In this document: one piece after another, positions 36,201 to 41,510 of the stretch
Numbering within the stretch: the first letter of the stretch is position 1
Layout: each line of letters starts with the position of its first letter
Source of the DNA: Platerodrilus igneus
Lineage: Eukaryota; Arthropoda; Insecta; Coleoptera; Lycidae
Length of the DNA: 64,000 nt
Direction: 5' to 3'
NCBI GenBank assembly: GCA_036346225.1
Contig: JARFIW010000494.1
Span: forward strand, 1,426,001 to 1,490,000
Notes under the pieces: generated by a model
Databases searched by the model: none
What the model saw: the letters and a program-made list of their open reading frames with translations, nothing else
What the model was told of the DNA's origin: nothing
Program-made: the position numbers and the translations under genes

Positions 36201-38795
36201 TTGCCCTCGACTATGACTGCACATTCAGGAACTAACTTCCAAGTTGAATCATACCCTCTTTGACGGCAATCTGCTATCCAATTCTCTTGTTCACCAATTT
36301 ATGGTACTTCTAAACCTTTATATTTCATCTACGGATCCATCTAGCCTCAGTACACAACCACATCGATCCATTTAACACTCACTACTCCATACAAGGGCTC
36401 ATCTTGCACCAACAACCAAAATAGCAAGCAATCTCTACTTACAGTTCTGAAGCAAGTTTCATATACTCAAAATGTACTGTATAAAAATAGTTGACTTGCT
36501 TATACAATAATACACCAATTTGTGCATGTTTTAATTAACTTGAATTAAAATATTAAAATCACTTGTCACGTAATTGGTTTACTAATATTACTCGATGCTC
36601 GGATGAGAAGTAAAAAGATAACTTCTCACTGCCTCTTAGTGGTTATATAGACATTCTGCCCTCCTTTCTAGTTGTAATTCTTGAAAATACACAACTACAA
36701 ACAAATAAACCTTCTTGGTAAATTTGTTAGATGGTCAACACGATTCTACAAACCACACGCTCACAAACAACTTTCAACCGTCGCTAATTGAAACTCCGAT
36801 AACCTTCACAATTTCCACTCATAACTGACAGCTGTGCACCAACTGTCTTGAAATCTATGAAATTTTTAAAACAAATAAACGATTTACTACGAAAAGATAT
36901 TATAGTTTCACAACGGATATTAAATTCGCCGAAACCTAGCTTCAACTGACACAAGTTCTACCTTCATAATACGCGTATTCAGTTTGTCTTGCTCTAACTC
37001 ACATACGAAAATTTTCTATTTCTTTCTTTGTACCCTTTCTATATTTTATATTCCTACTACCAGTTCACTGTATCTTAGTCTAACCTGTATTCAATATTTT
37101 CTTTCCTTTTTTACTCCTTGTTTACTATCACGATTATCCCTAACTAGCATTTTCCCTCTCTTGACTATCGTCTATCCCCCCTCTATATGTGAGATCCAAT
37201 GATCTATCTCCGTTCCTCCTATGCAAGCTTATCAATATCTATTCCCTACTCACCACATTTCAAACCAGTCTATACAAACATGCGGCATCTTACTTGTACC
37301 TACAAACTTTACTCTTTCCTTGTCCCACAGTTTCTTACAAAGTCAAACAAACCCTTAACATACGATTATCTTTTATCCCACTTTAATGCATGCTAAAAAT
37401 AATGTCTCCTTATCTTATATCAATCCCTGCCTGTTTTACCTGTCACTACCTTCGCAGAAAATAAATGTTATTTGAGCACGTCCTCTGTCTGCCTACTGAG
37501 AAATTTAGCAACGGTTATTTTGTTTACAACACTATTCAGCAAACTTTCAGCACCACCAAGCTATCGAGAAAACCTTGAAATAAACTACTACTAAGAACTT
37601 GTTTTCAACAATATTCGTTATAACTACTTCGCTTCTGCTATAACTTTGAAATGTTACACCAATGTTAAAGCTTCCTACTAAAATATGATAAAAGATGCAT
37701 GCAAAGAATATTTACACTTAGAATATGTTACTTCATGAAAAGCCTTCACCCTCCTTGATAATGGTCCTAAAATTATTGATTTCTTCACTACAGAAAATTG
37801 AAAGCTTTCAGACTCCTACACCTACACTCTAATCTAAATAAGATGCATGTGTTTACACTGAACGTTAAGGATCTACATTTCTTACCCCTTCTATTTGTAA
37901 TTTGTATTTACCAATGCTCTTTAATGAAGCAAAATTAACTCAGAAATCTTTTAAAAATGCGACTTCCGACACTATAATTATGGAAAACGTTTTAAAATTT
38001 AAAATGAATTGTATATACATGCGATACCTTGCCATAAGTTGAAAATGCTCCAAAAAAATAGACTAAACAGACAAAGCAAAAGAAAATATCTGGAAAGTCT
38101 TTTAATACTTGTGGGTCCATACAGTGTCTAACAAAACATAGAAAGGATGTTTATACCTAGAAACAAGAAAATAAATTCAGCTACATAAACAAATTATAAC
38201 TGTAAAACAATTATGATTAAAAAATATTACATAATTCTAAATGTAGTAGCGTTTAGTTTAAATTATAATAGTTATTTACATTTTGTCATTTTTAGGATAT
38301 TCCTGTTATAATGGTAGGACCTGGAACAGGTGTATCACCTTTCTGTAGTTACATATTCGACAGGGTATTTGATGGCACTGCATCGGCAAACAAACTACTC
38401 TTGTTCTTTGGTTGCCGAGGAAGAGACTTAGATTTCCATTTCAAAGATGAACTACTACAGTTGCATTCTGATAATAAACTAAACCTAATTTGTGCTTTTT
38501 CACGGGATCAAGAACACAAAATGTATAAACACAATTTGCTAATTATAATTATTTAACCATGGTTTGCAGATATGTTCAACATAAAATCGTAGAATATGGA
38601 GTTGCAGTTTGGAATGCATTAAAAGATGGTGCTTACATTTATTTAGCTGGAAATGCCAAGAATATGCCACAAGAAGTTCGAAAAGCGTTTGTTGAAGTTT
38701 GCCATACAAATGGTAATATCGCAAAAGACACTGCTGAAAATTTTATTACTCAAATGGAACGTTCTGGTCACTATCAAAATGAAACATGGTCGTAG
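1445..38795 (+). CDS. NDOR1: NADPH-dependent diflavin oxidoreductase 1 (whole gene, five exons)
   Basis: Joined coding segments: 1445-1974, 27264-27405, 27455-28123, 38296-38522 and 38570-38795. They splice in phase to 597 codons plus a TAG stop, the usual length of this family. Domain order is FMN-binding flavodoxin (exon 1), FAD-binding ferredoxin-reductase-like domain (exons 2-3) and NADPH-binding domain (exons 4-5). Known role of the family: a cytosolic flavoprotein that passes electrons from NADPH through FAD and FMN to the iron-sulfur protein anamorsin (CIAPIN1/Dre2), early in cytosolic iron-sulfur cluster assembly. All splice sites are GT-AG and every key motif I looked for is present, so the gene looks functional. 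Introns 1 and 3 (25.3 and 10.2 kb) hold most of the transposons in the window, while introns 2 and 4 are 49 and 47 bp. Confidence 0.95.
1975..2576 (+). other. Start of NDOR1 intron 1, no gene seen
   Basis: AT-rich intronic sequence between the exon 1 donor and the first recognisable LINE sequence. No coding or structured element is visible. Confidence 0.6.
2577..5560 (+). mobile_element. Decayed Jockey-type non-LTR retrotransposon (LINE A)
   Basis: Fragments of a LINE in sense order, broken by stops and frameshifts. At 2577-2777 a lysine-rich, glutamine-rich frame may be the end of ORF1. An AP-endonuclease domain starts near 2836 with LNIYYQNADGIKTK and contains ESWLDKSWYKN and VRGGGVL. A linker with YPPWFNNLLKK lies at 3710-3920. 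Reverse transcriptase runs from about 4020 to 5250, with FIYTDFSKVFDRANHNIL (RT block with the first catalytic Asp region), SGIPQGS and FVDDLKLY. The C-terminal part reaches about 5545. The motif style is that of Jockey/CR1-group elements; the exact family is not certain. It sits in NDOR1 intron 1 and cannot be functional. Confidence 0.85.
5690..6640 (+). mobile_element. RTE-type LINE, 5'-truncated copy 1 (RT and C-terminal part)
   Basis: Begins abruptly inside the reverse transcriptase at FDNVKWKKMFEILKKIG and continues through RQECALSPLIFNLY, MLRFADDIAVLAPSKEE (catalytic FADD) and FCYLGSQITQDGES. The C-terminal domain carries TYVWSTALYGCEAWTVGE and MWCYRRMMMI, typical of RTE/BovB-group LINEs in arthropods. 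In-frame stops occur near 6124, 6236 and 6410. The abrupt 5' start is the normal result of incomplete target-primed reverse transcription. The same family occurs again at 8820-9346 with 16173-18660, at 19160-19660 and at 54300-56212. Confidence 0.88.
6643..7165 (+). repeat. RTE 3' tail, tandemly repeated (copy 1)
   Basis: The end of the RTE coding region and its 3' UTR appear as a unit of about 347 bp. It starts with GGAATTTCAGGGAA at 6643 and again at 6990, where the second unit is incomplete. Each unit holds the end of the protein (WRYA.NQ..), then GATGATTATTA-AAACAACTACAGG, then a spacer with GTGTTGGGGGATCCTTGG and CTTCACATACCACTGAATC. The same arrangement with a 342-bp period is seen at 18541-19140. 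Confidence 0.75.
7166..7450. repeat. Interspersed-repeat-like segment with three hairpins
   Basis: Contains a perfect dyad GACCAC-TAT-GTGGTC at about 7228-7242 inside TACGTATTTCGACCACTA..., followed by two copies of GAGGATATTCTCCTCATC (about 7303 and 7380), each of which can fold with a 5-bp stem. The segment looks like the 3' end of a LINE or SINE rather than a gene. I cannot name the family or fix its ends. Confidence 0.45.
7451..8099. other. Intronic sequence, no gene seen
   Basis: AT-rich, no open frame of note and no recognisable repeat boundary. Confidence 0.5.
8100..8528 (-). mobile_element. LINE C-terminal fragment (antisense)
   Basis: Read on the minus strand, the frame from 8528 to 8250 continues after stops into NHLPNKLENHFLLKFNRAVK and KTLLLQKAYY. 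The order QYMGVK..WNHLP..., FK/N..VK..LL is the typical C-terminus of CR1/Jockey-group LINE ORF2 proteins. It is too short and broken to classify further. Confidence 0.6.
8820..9346 (+). mobile_element. RTE-type LINE copy 2, 5' part (interrupted by an LTR element)
   Basis: The 5' region of an RTE element. An open frame at 8855-9115 (about 86 codons) has a counterpart in the copy at 54.3 kb. The endonuclease domain starts near 9200 with RCGVWNVRSMK..GKLENLKIEMDRL and reaches VRWPEAGDLWSGDF at 9346. The sequence stops there in mid-domain because an LTR retrotransposon has inserted; it resumes at 16173. The four bases ACTT at 9343-9346 are repeated at 16169-16172 as the target-site duplication. 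Confidence 0.85.
9347..11156 (-). repeat. 3' LTR of the Gypsy-like element (left copy, about 1.8 kb)
   Basis: From about 9714 to 11156 it matches 14721-16168 almost base for base. By eye I found one substitution (CTTCGTTT versus CTTTGTTT) and about five single-base length differences, which indicates a recent insertion. The outer 367 bp (9347-9713) do not match the 104 bp at the same end of the other LTR, except weakly from about 9651. The end sequence TGAAACGTATT occurs twice, at 9347 and 9411. Confidence 0.9.
11157..11168 (-). promoter_or_regulatory. Polypurine tract of the Gypsy-like element
   Basis: On the minus strand AGGAAAGGGTAG lies immediately upstream of the LTR start TGTAACAA. Such a tract primes plus-strand DNA synthesis and marks the left LTR as the 3' LTR. 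Confidence 0.75.
11640..12340. repeat. 80-bp tandem array with paired dyads (in the LTR element's 3' leader)
   Basis: Eight units start (at GGTAACC or its variants) at 11705, 11784, 11861, 11941, 12021, 12101, 12181 and 12261, giving an almost exact 80-bp period. Each unit has two inverted pairs: GTAACC...GGTTAC around a short AT loop, and ATCATC...GATGAT/ATTATC...GATAAT around a TTCATCGCAAAG-type core. Paired changes keep the second dyad (ATCATC with GATGAT, TTATC with GATAA). It lies between the end of the integrase fragment and the polypurine tract. Confidence 0.85.
12787..13278 (-). pseudogene. Gypsy-type integrase C-terminal remnant
   Basis: A 163-codon frame on the minus strand. Its middle and end read YQRSSKRYNLRRRDISFRVG, then VWRANKVLS, KLAPKF and KWHVKDLKPVD. 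This is the GPY/F-like C-terminal part of Ty3/Gypsy integrases, which binds the DNA ends. The catalytic core (HHCC and DDE) and everything upstream in pol are absent, so it is a leftover of a deleted polyprotein. Its first 40 or so residues have no clear family resemblance. Confidence 0.75.
13390..13620. repeat. Degenerate short repeats in the LTR element interior
   Basis: Motif CGAGTCTC(G/A)(T/C)CTAGACT appears near 13416, 13510 and, as TGAGTCTCGTCTGGACTGA, near 13550, each followed by a similar GAGCGACCAAC block in the latter two. This is a diverged tandem repeat with no recognised function. Confidence 0.5.
14160..14605. repeat. Short-period repeats next to the 5' LTR
   Basis: About a dozen degenerate units of roughly 30-37 bp built from GAACAAACAAATTTCGAAG and CAAAATAATTTTTG. 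Towards the LTR the core changes to TTTCGACGCCCC. In the element's own orientation this is the 5' leader directly after the primer binding site. Confidence 0.75.
14600..14616 (-). promoter_or_regulatory. Primer-binding-site-like sequence
   Basis: On the minus strand, one base after the LTR end ...GTTTCA, the sequence reads TGGCGCCGGCAACG. It begins with TGGCGCC, the usual start of a tRNA-Lys-type primer binding site. It is not a perfect match over 18 bases, so the assignment is tentative. Confidence 0.5.
14617..16168 (-). repeat. 5' LTR of the Gypsy-like element (right copy, 1552 bp)
   Basis: Direct repeat of 9347-11156, bounded by TG at 14617 and CA at 16167-16168 on the + strand. Followed by the duplicated target ACTT and then by the resumed RTE sequence. 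It is about 258 bp shorter than the left copy because of the non-matching outer segment. Confidence 0.9.
16173..18540 (+). mobile_element. RTE-type LINE copy 2, 3' part
   Basis: Continues the RTE interrupted at 9346. The endonuclease resumes with SEEANSGVGIVM. The frame at 16365-16757 has RRRYTWKMPGG, QIDYISVRQRFRSQVKD and ADIDTDHNIVI, the C-terminal endonuclease motifs. Reverse transcriptase pieces follow: CETFRTISLTAHVSKILTRI at about 17410, DQFGFRRN, VDLEKAFDNVKW (about 17625), and MLRFADDIAVLASSKEE with catalytic FADD at about 17895. The C-terminal domain has TYVWNTALYGREIWTVGEA and FEMWCYRRMMKTSWTDKE (to about 18395). Many stops and frameshifts make it a pseudogene, much older than the LTR element inside it. 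Confidence 0.88.
18541..19140 (+). repeat. RTE 3' tail, tandemly repeated (copy 2)
   Basis: The tail unit starting GGAATTTCAGG lies at 18541 and again at 18883 (342-bp period). It has the same spacer blocks as at 6.6-7.1 kb (GTTGGGGGATTCTTGATAGCC, CTTCACATACCACTGAATC). A third run of the unit starts near 19570 after an intervening piece of RTE coding sequence. Confidence 0.75.
19160..19660 (+). mobile_element. RTE C-terminal fragment (copy 3)
   Basis: Starts at a tail-like junction and gives, across several frames, AYVWTSAQYVYEIGAVGEAD and VVLQMYEDDSM, the decayed C-terminal domain of the same RTE family. It is followed by the 3' tail beginning at about 19570 (CAAATTTCAGGGAAATG). Confidence 0.7.
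19661..21085. other. NDOR1 intron 1, no gene seen
   Basis: AT-rich, no long frame or identifiable element. Probably unique or very old intronic DNA. Confidence 0.5.
21142..22302 (-). pseudogene. pogo-type transposase, C-terminal half
   Basis: Read on the minus strand. Begins after the hAT insertion with KNRHVLIIFDNHDSH (second catalytic Asp), then NVILLTLPPHSSHKLQPLD at 22140-22215, where the Asp after QPL is the usual third catalytic residue. A lysine-rich stretch follows (to 21641). A second frame (21582-21142) has ISDEEKVLLEINVKDRKYLP and FHYIAKILNF-like text, the C-terminal domain often seen in insect pogo-like proteins. A frame change separates the two frames, so the gene is broken. Confidence 0.8.
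22319..22440. repeat. G-rich subterminal repeats of the hAT element
   Basis: Four close copies of GGGG(G)GCG (in GGGGGCGGTACC, GGGGGCGGTAGCG, GGGGGGCGTTAGG, GGGGGGCGTTCG) at the left end. Two more (GGGGGGCGTTGG, GGGGGCGGAGG) lie at 24926-24970 on the right. Arrays like these are typical transposase-binding sites near hAT ends; that role is inferred here. Confidence 0.65.
22895..24657 (+). pseudogene. hAT transposase (ZBED5/SCAND3/FAM200-like), degenerate
   Basis: The ATG at 22895 opens MSESKKKCRQYSLLYLKYGF, a BED zinc finger (C..C in MCLLCQK, then HLNKMH). A frameshift near 23000 breaks the finger and another follows near 23085. Further on are QLDEST (first catalytic Asp, about 23420), SAATDGAPAMTGRHKGF (second Asp, 23610), IHCIIHRQHLVAKNL and RWLSKGTCLNRFFQLFD (about 23890). 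The C-terminal hAT dimerisation segment SSYLAERGFSAVANLLSKKR lies at about 24494. Several stops and frameshifts rule out activity. The gene family is one that vertebrates have repeatedly domesticated, but nothing here suggests that. Confidence 0.85.
25003..25860 (-). pseudogene. pogo-type transposase, N-terminal half
   Basis: Starts at the ATG complement at 25858-25860 with MPHKYVKKGNYKVL and IRPTVRKYGISKNTL, a Psq-type helix-turn-helix as in pogo-like transposases. After stops it continues with DIWNIDETGLTTVHKP (first catalytic Asp, about 25339-25365). Near the hAT junction it has GAAHSKGWMTGENFITFFKH (25093-24991 frame). The reading frame does not match the other half exactly once the hAT element is removed (a one-base shift near the junction). 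Together with the internal stops this shows the transposase was inactive or has decayed. Confidence 0.8.
26375..26562 (-). repeat. SINE fragment (body without tRNA head)
   Basis: About 85% similar by eye to the body of the SINE at 50203-50507, sharing CAATGCTCCACCCGAAGGTA, GGTAGGGATCTTTAA.GTGCG and CTCTCATCCGAACGA. The tRNA-like 5' part is missing, so this is a 5'-truncated copy. Confidence 0.75.
26563..27263. other. End of NDOR1 intron 1
   Basis: AT-rich, no gene. It ends in the polypyrimidine tract and acceptor TTTTTTATTTACTTCTAG before exon 2. Confidence 0.6.
27264..27405 (+). CDS. NDOR1: NDOR1 exon 2
   Basis: 142 bp between acceptor TAG at 27261-27263 and donor GTACTT at 27406. The first base completes the AG| codon from exon 1 (phase 2 to 0). 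It encodes the linker between the FMN and FAD domains and ends with TAESHFQ, which runs on into DVKLI of exon 3; HFQDV is conserved at the start of the FAD domain. Confidence 0.93.
27455..28123 (+). CDS. NDOR1: NDOR1 exon 3: FAD-binding domain
   Basis: 223 codons in phase 0. Contains SPGDVVVIRP, NAIPRRHVFGIL, EYCNRPRRNI-type YCNRPRRNIVEVLQDFP, and REFSIASS, the R-x-Y/F-S-I-x-S motif that binds the FAD phosphates. The end KGNFTFPKSL joins directly to DIPVIMVGPG of exon 4. The intron before it (27406-27454) is 49 bp. Confidence 0.95.
28124..30290. other. NDOR1 intron 3, first part, no gene seen
   Basis: AT-rich. A slightly structured stretch at 28950-29130 may be old LINE sequence in antisense, but no motif is firm. 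Confidence 0.5.
30296..31418 (+). mobile_element. LINE 3' fragment (CR1/Jockey group)
   Basis: Begins in the RT with LQGVPQGSILAPLLFAIFTA and has TYADDTQLYVAED (catalytic YADD, about 30400). It continues with EWSLENGL and the C-terminal segment in the frame 30758-31057 (SHISYCSTVYFN, PIYNALPILKLKGHTELL). The end has SIFKGSF..NISVYNNL and FKYLLKKLISLQ, then a short-repeat tail (ATTGT)n at about 31396-31418. Stops occur after 30540. The abrupt start is typical 5' truncation. Confidence 0.85.
31419..32607. other. NDOR1 intron 3, no gene seen
   Basis: AT-rich sequence without recognisable genes. Confidence 0.5.
32608..33212. mobile_element. MITE-like sequence embedded in (TA)n microsatellites
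   Basis: A (TA)n tract at 32608-32654 runs into TATACAGGGCTTTTC. The other edge reads AAACACCCTGTATA (33150-33163) before a second (AT)n tract at 33173-33212. TATACAGGG and CCCTGTATA form inverted ends. An internal copy GGAACACCCTGTATA at 32828-32842 is followed by the same TTTTTGCATTT as the outer end, so two related units may be present. A perfect hairpin ACTTCCGGT-TGT-ACCGGAAGT lies at 32782-32802. Confidence 0.6.
33213..38295. other. NDOR1 intron 3, last part; strand-skewed composition
   Basis: No convincing gene. A TATA-like CTATATATACCGG at about 34290 sits in a locally GC-richer patch (34130-34370). From about 35450 to 37900 the + strand is rich in C and T with little G. The 178-codon frame at 35346-35882 begins with GTG and has no motif. 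Confidence 0.45.
38296..38522 (+). CDS. NDOR1: NDOR1 exon 4: NADPH-binding domain, part 1
   Basis: Starts after TTTTTAG with DIPVIMVGPGTGVSPF, the GPGTG loop that binds NADPH diphosphate. Then LLLFFGCRGRDLDFHF (Rossmann strand with the typical C-R-x-R-D-x-D-F) and ICAFSRDQEHK. Ends with AT before donor GTATAA at 38523 (phase 2). Confidence 0.95.
38523..38569 (+). other. 47-bp intron of NDOR1
   Basis: GTATAA donor, TTTGCAG acceptor, CTAAT branch-like sequence at 38539-38543. Removing it turns KM-YKHN into KI-YVQHK, which restores the conserved YVQH motif. Confidence 0.9.
38570..38795 (+). CDS. NDOR1: NDOR1 exon 5: NADPH-binding domain, C-terminus
   Basis: Contains YVQHKIVEYG, GAYIYLAGNAKNMPQEVRKA (the AGNAK/M-P-x-V motif near the nicotinamide site) and the C-terminal HYQNETWS followed by TAG. 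A C-terminal aromatic residue (Trp here) that stacks on FAD is typical of diflavin reductases. Confidence 0.95.
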
Positions 38796-39521
38796 CGTAT
38801 ATTAGCAATATAGTATTATAATTTAAATGGTTGTTTTGTGCTGTTATAGATGTATATTTTGAATATAATTTAAACTTTTTGCATAATTTGATGTTGAATT
38901 AACTATAGCCCATGTGTAGGTGCACTGACCAAGGGAAATACGTCCTTGGATAAGGGAGAGGTTTTGGTTTGTAATAGCTCCACAAGAACACAAACAAAGA
39001 TAGCATAAATATTATAAAATTACTACGAAGCTTCGTTTCCATATCAAATCAACTTTAACCAAAGCAGTAAAACTTAAAAAAAAAACTAATTTGAAATAGT
39101 GCATTTAAACAATAAAATTCATAGATCTTGCAGTAAAGAATACATAATTTGTGTAAATATTACTTTACAATATCCCTAACAAATATTTTGACACTGCAAA
39201 ATTGTTTGGTTTTGAGATTCTGAAAGATCATCTTTTTGTTTGTTTTCTTCCGTGAATAAAATTTGAATTCATGCGTATGTTCTGCTTTCTGCGTTTCCTA
39301 TTACTAGTTGATCAGAATAGAACATCTTGGACAGTTTTTCTTAACCATGTTCATGGACGTATGGGATTTAATGTTTATATGATTACGATTGAATAAGTGT
39401 GTGTTTTGACTAATTTTTGGTTTATGATGTTACATTTGTACTAATGAAGATTTTGCATTTTGCATTTTGAGTTTAGTTCATATATTAGATATAATTTTTG
39501 AAATTTGATTTTTATAAAAAA
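38796..39521 (+). other. NDOR1 3' UTR and downstream flank
   Basis: AT-rich. Canonical AATAAA sequences occur at 39111-39116 and 39255-39260, and an AATATA variant near 38860. Which one is used cannot be told from sequence alone. Confidence 0.4.
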
Positions 39522-39733
39522 TGTTAGAGTATGAGAGAGTATACAAGAAATAACAGGAAATCATGAAGTGTAGATATATTTCAATTTAATGTTGACTGCA
39601 TATATATTTAATTTTTTAATTAAAAAATTATTATTATGACAGACAAGGCCAACCTATTATAAGTGTCTAACTATAAACAAACTAACCCATACTACAACAA
39701 ATATTTGAGTATAGGAACATATATATTTTAACA
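39522..39733 (-). repeat. Copia 3' LTR (212 bp)
   Basis: Short LTR with 5-bp inverted ends TGTTA/TAACA, directly after the polypurine tract of the element. It includes an AT-rich palindrome TTTTTTAATTAAAAAA near 39612. Confidence 0.75.
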
Positions 39734-40996
39734 CTTCCCCTTACTCAAATATGTATCACAATTTATAAGTCCTAATTCTTTTAAATGTTTTGAATGTTTG
39801 ATTTGATTTAATGCTTTCGTAAATAAATCAGCTAACATGTCATCGGTTCTTTTATATTTGATTAAAACTAAACCTTCGTCAACTGCATTTCTTACAAAAT
39901 GATGGCATACATCTATTTGTTTAGTACGCCTATGCGGTTGCGAATTTTCAACTATTTTGTGTGCACTTTGGTTGTCGTTATAAATGGTAATCGGACAATC
40001 AATATGCCGTAAGTCATGTAGAAAATTTCTGATAAAATATGCTTCTTTTGTAGCACTACCTAAGCTGTAATATTCAGCTTCTGTGCTCGAGCATGCAATG
40101 GTTTGTTGTTTTCTGGATTCCCAACTAACAACAGACTGACCAAACTTTACTACAAGTCCAGTGCAGGATTTCCTGTCACTAATATCACCGGTCCAATCTG
40201 CATCTGTGAAAATCTCTATATTATTTCCACCCTTTTTAATTAGTAATCCATAATCCAAAGTACCCAATAGATACCGTAAGACCATTTTTGCCGCAAGCCA
40301 ATGCTCTTTATTAAAGCTATTGTTAAATTGACTGAGTTTACTACAAGTGTAAGAAATATCAGGTCTTGTACAAACAGAAAGATACATAAGACTACCTATC
40401 AACTGTTGATAAGGATTCTTGGTATCACAAGTTTCTGATTTTACTAATTTACAACTTACGTCCATTGGAGTAGCAACGGACTTGCAATTAGACATCTGAA
40501 ATTTATTTAATACATTTTTAATATATTCTTTTTGAGACAGCATCAAAAAACCTTTTTCACGATCCCGAATAATTTTCTTACCAAGACATTGTTTTACAGG
40601 TCCAAGTATTTTAATATCAAAGTTTTTAATTAATTCTTCATATAAATTCTTTTTAAGCTTTTCGTCATTGCTTAAAACAAAAAAGTCATCAACATACAGG
40701 GCAACAATAACCCTTTTATCATTCTCAGTTTTTACATAAACACATTTTTCACACCCTGACTGTTTAAAACCAATAGCAGAAAGAATTTTATGTACCTTCA
40801 AATTCCATGATCTACTAGCTTGTTTTAATCCATAAATACCCCTTTTTAATAAGCATACAGTATGATCTCCATTATGAGTATAACCTAAAGGTTGCTCCAT
40901 GTAAATTGTTTCATTAATTTCACCATTTAGAAAAGCAGTAGTAACATCGATATGTTCAATATCCATATTTAGCTCTACTCCTATAGTGAACAACAT
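39728..40996 (-). CDS. Copia reverse transcriptase and RNase H (422 codons, uninterrupted)
   Basis: Minus-strand frame with DVTTAFLNGEINETIYMEQP (RT, first catalytic Asp), IYGLKQASRSW, VALYVDDFFV (catalytic YVDD), KNVLNKFQMSNCKSVATPMD, YQQLIGSLMYLSVCTRPDIS and DADWTGDISDRKS. Then come SSTEAEYYSLG (RNase H) and YNDNQSAHKI, the classic Ty1/Copia order. The frame ends inside the start of the LTR. It has no stop or frameshift, so the copy is young or recently active, but it cannot act alone because the 5' half is gone. It is not a host gene. Confidence 0.92.
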   Translation of the reverse strand: MLFTIGVELNMDIEHIDVTTAFLNGEINETIYMEQPLGYTHNGDHTVCLLKRGIYGLKQASRSWNLKVHKILSAIGFKQSGCEKCVYVKTENDKRVIVALYVDDFFVLSNDEKLKKNLYEELIKNFDIKILGPVKQCLGKKIIRDREKGFLMLSQKEYIKNVLNKFQMSNCKSVATPMDVSCKLVKSETCDTKNPYQQLIGSLMYLSVCTRPDISYTCSKLSQFNNSFNKEHWLAAKMVLRYLLGTLDYGLLIKKGGNNIEIFTDADWTGDISDRKSCTGLVVKFGQSVVSWESRKQQTIACSSTEAEYYSLGSATKEAYFIRNFLHDLRHIDCPITIYNDNQSAHKIVENSQPHRRTKQIDVCHHFVRNAVDEGLVLIKYKRTDDMLADLFTKALNQIKHSKHLKELGLINCDTYLSKGKC

Positions 40997-41032
40997 TCGT
41001 AATGTGGAATGCCTAACAAGCGGCAGTTTTCT

Positions 41033-41510
41033 TTATTTAAAAATGAGAAGAACGGCTTAGGAAAACAGACTTGCTTTGACCTTCGACTAGAAAAGATGCG
41101 TGCTTCGTTGATCAGAAATTCATGGTTATTTTAGTAATAATTCATTTAATAATTTGTTAGATGCAATTCATTATTAGTTTAAGTGACTAAATAAAGTGGC
41201 AGCAAACCCTTAGAATTAAGGGTCAGTATATAAAAAATTCTCCCCTGTTTACCAGGTGCTAGTCAAAAATTTTTCAGAACTAAGTGGTTACCAGTAATGA
41301 GAAAACCATAGTTTACGACAGCAAGTGAGAGATATTTAAGCATCTTTAAGGGTAAGAATCTAAATTTTCCCATCAGGCAATCTGGTGACATAAATGTTGC
41401 CACATATTGCTATAATTATAAGGTCACACAAGTGTTTAAAGCAAACAACTCTGTCCTTATAGTAAGCAAGTGCAAGATAAATTCAACTTTCCAACAAAAC
41501 AACATAACAG
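41033..41510. other. Intergenic, or 5' region of the LINE that follows
   Basis: No open frame of note. The part just before 41511 may be the 5' UTR of the gag-like LINE ORF. Confidence 0.45.

Larger units (their letters stand above)
39522..41032 (-). mobile_element. Copia LTR retrotransposon, 3' part
   Basis: The 3' LTR is 39522-39733 (212 bp; + strand ends TGTTA...TAACA). Next to it, 39734-39745 reads on the minus strand GTAAGGGGAAG, a polypurine tract. Coding sequence with RT and RNase H follows up to about 41032, where similarity stops in the RT N-terminus (LPLVRHSTLR before MLFTIG). The 5' LTR, gag, protease and integrase are missing, so the copy is truncated. It lies downstream of NDOR1 in the intergenic region. 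Confidence 0.88.

Noticed and set aside
39728..40996. A host gene derived from a Copia element
   Set aside because: The 3' LTR and polypurine tract are still attached; nothing suggests splicing or a host promoter.
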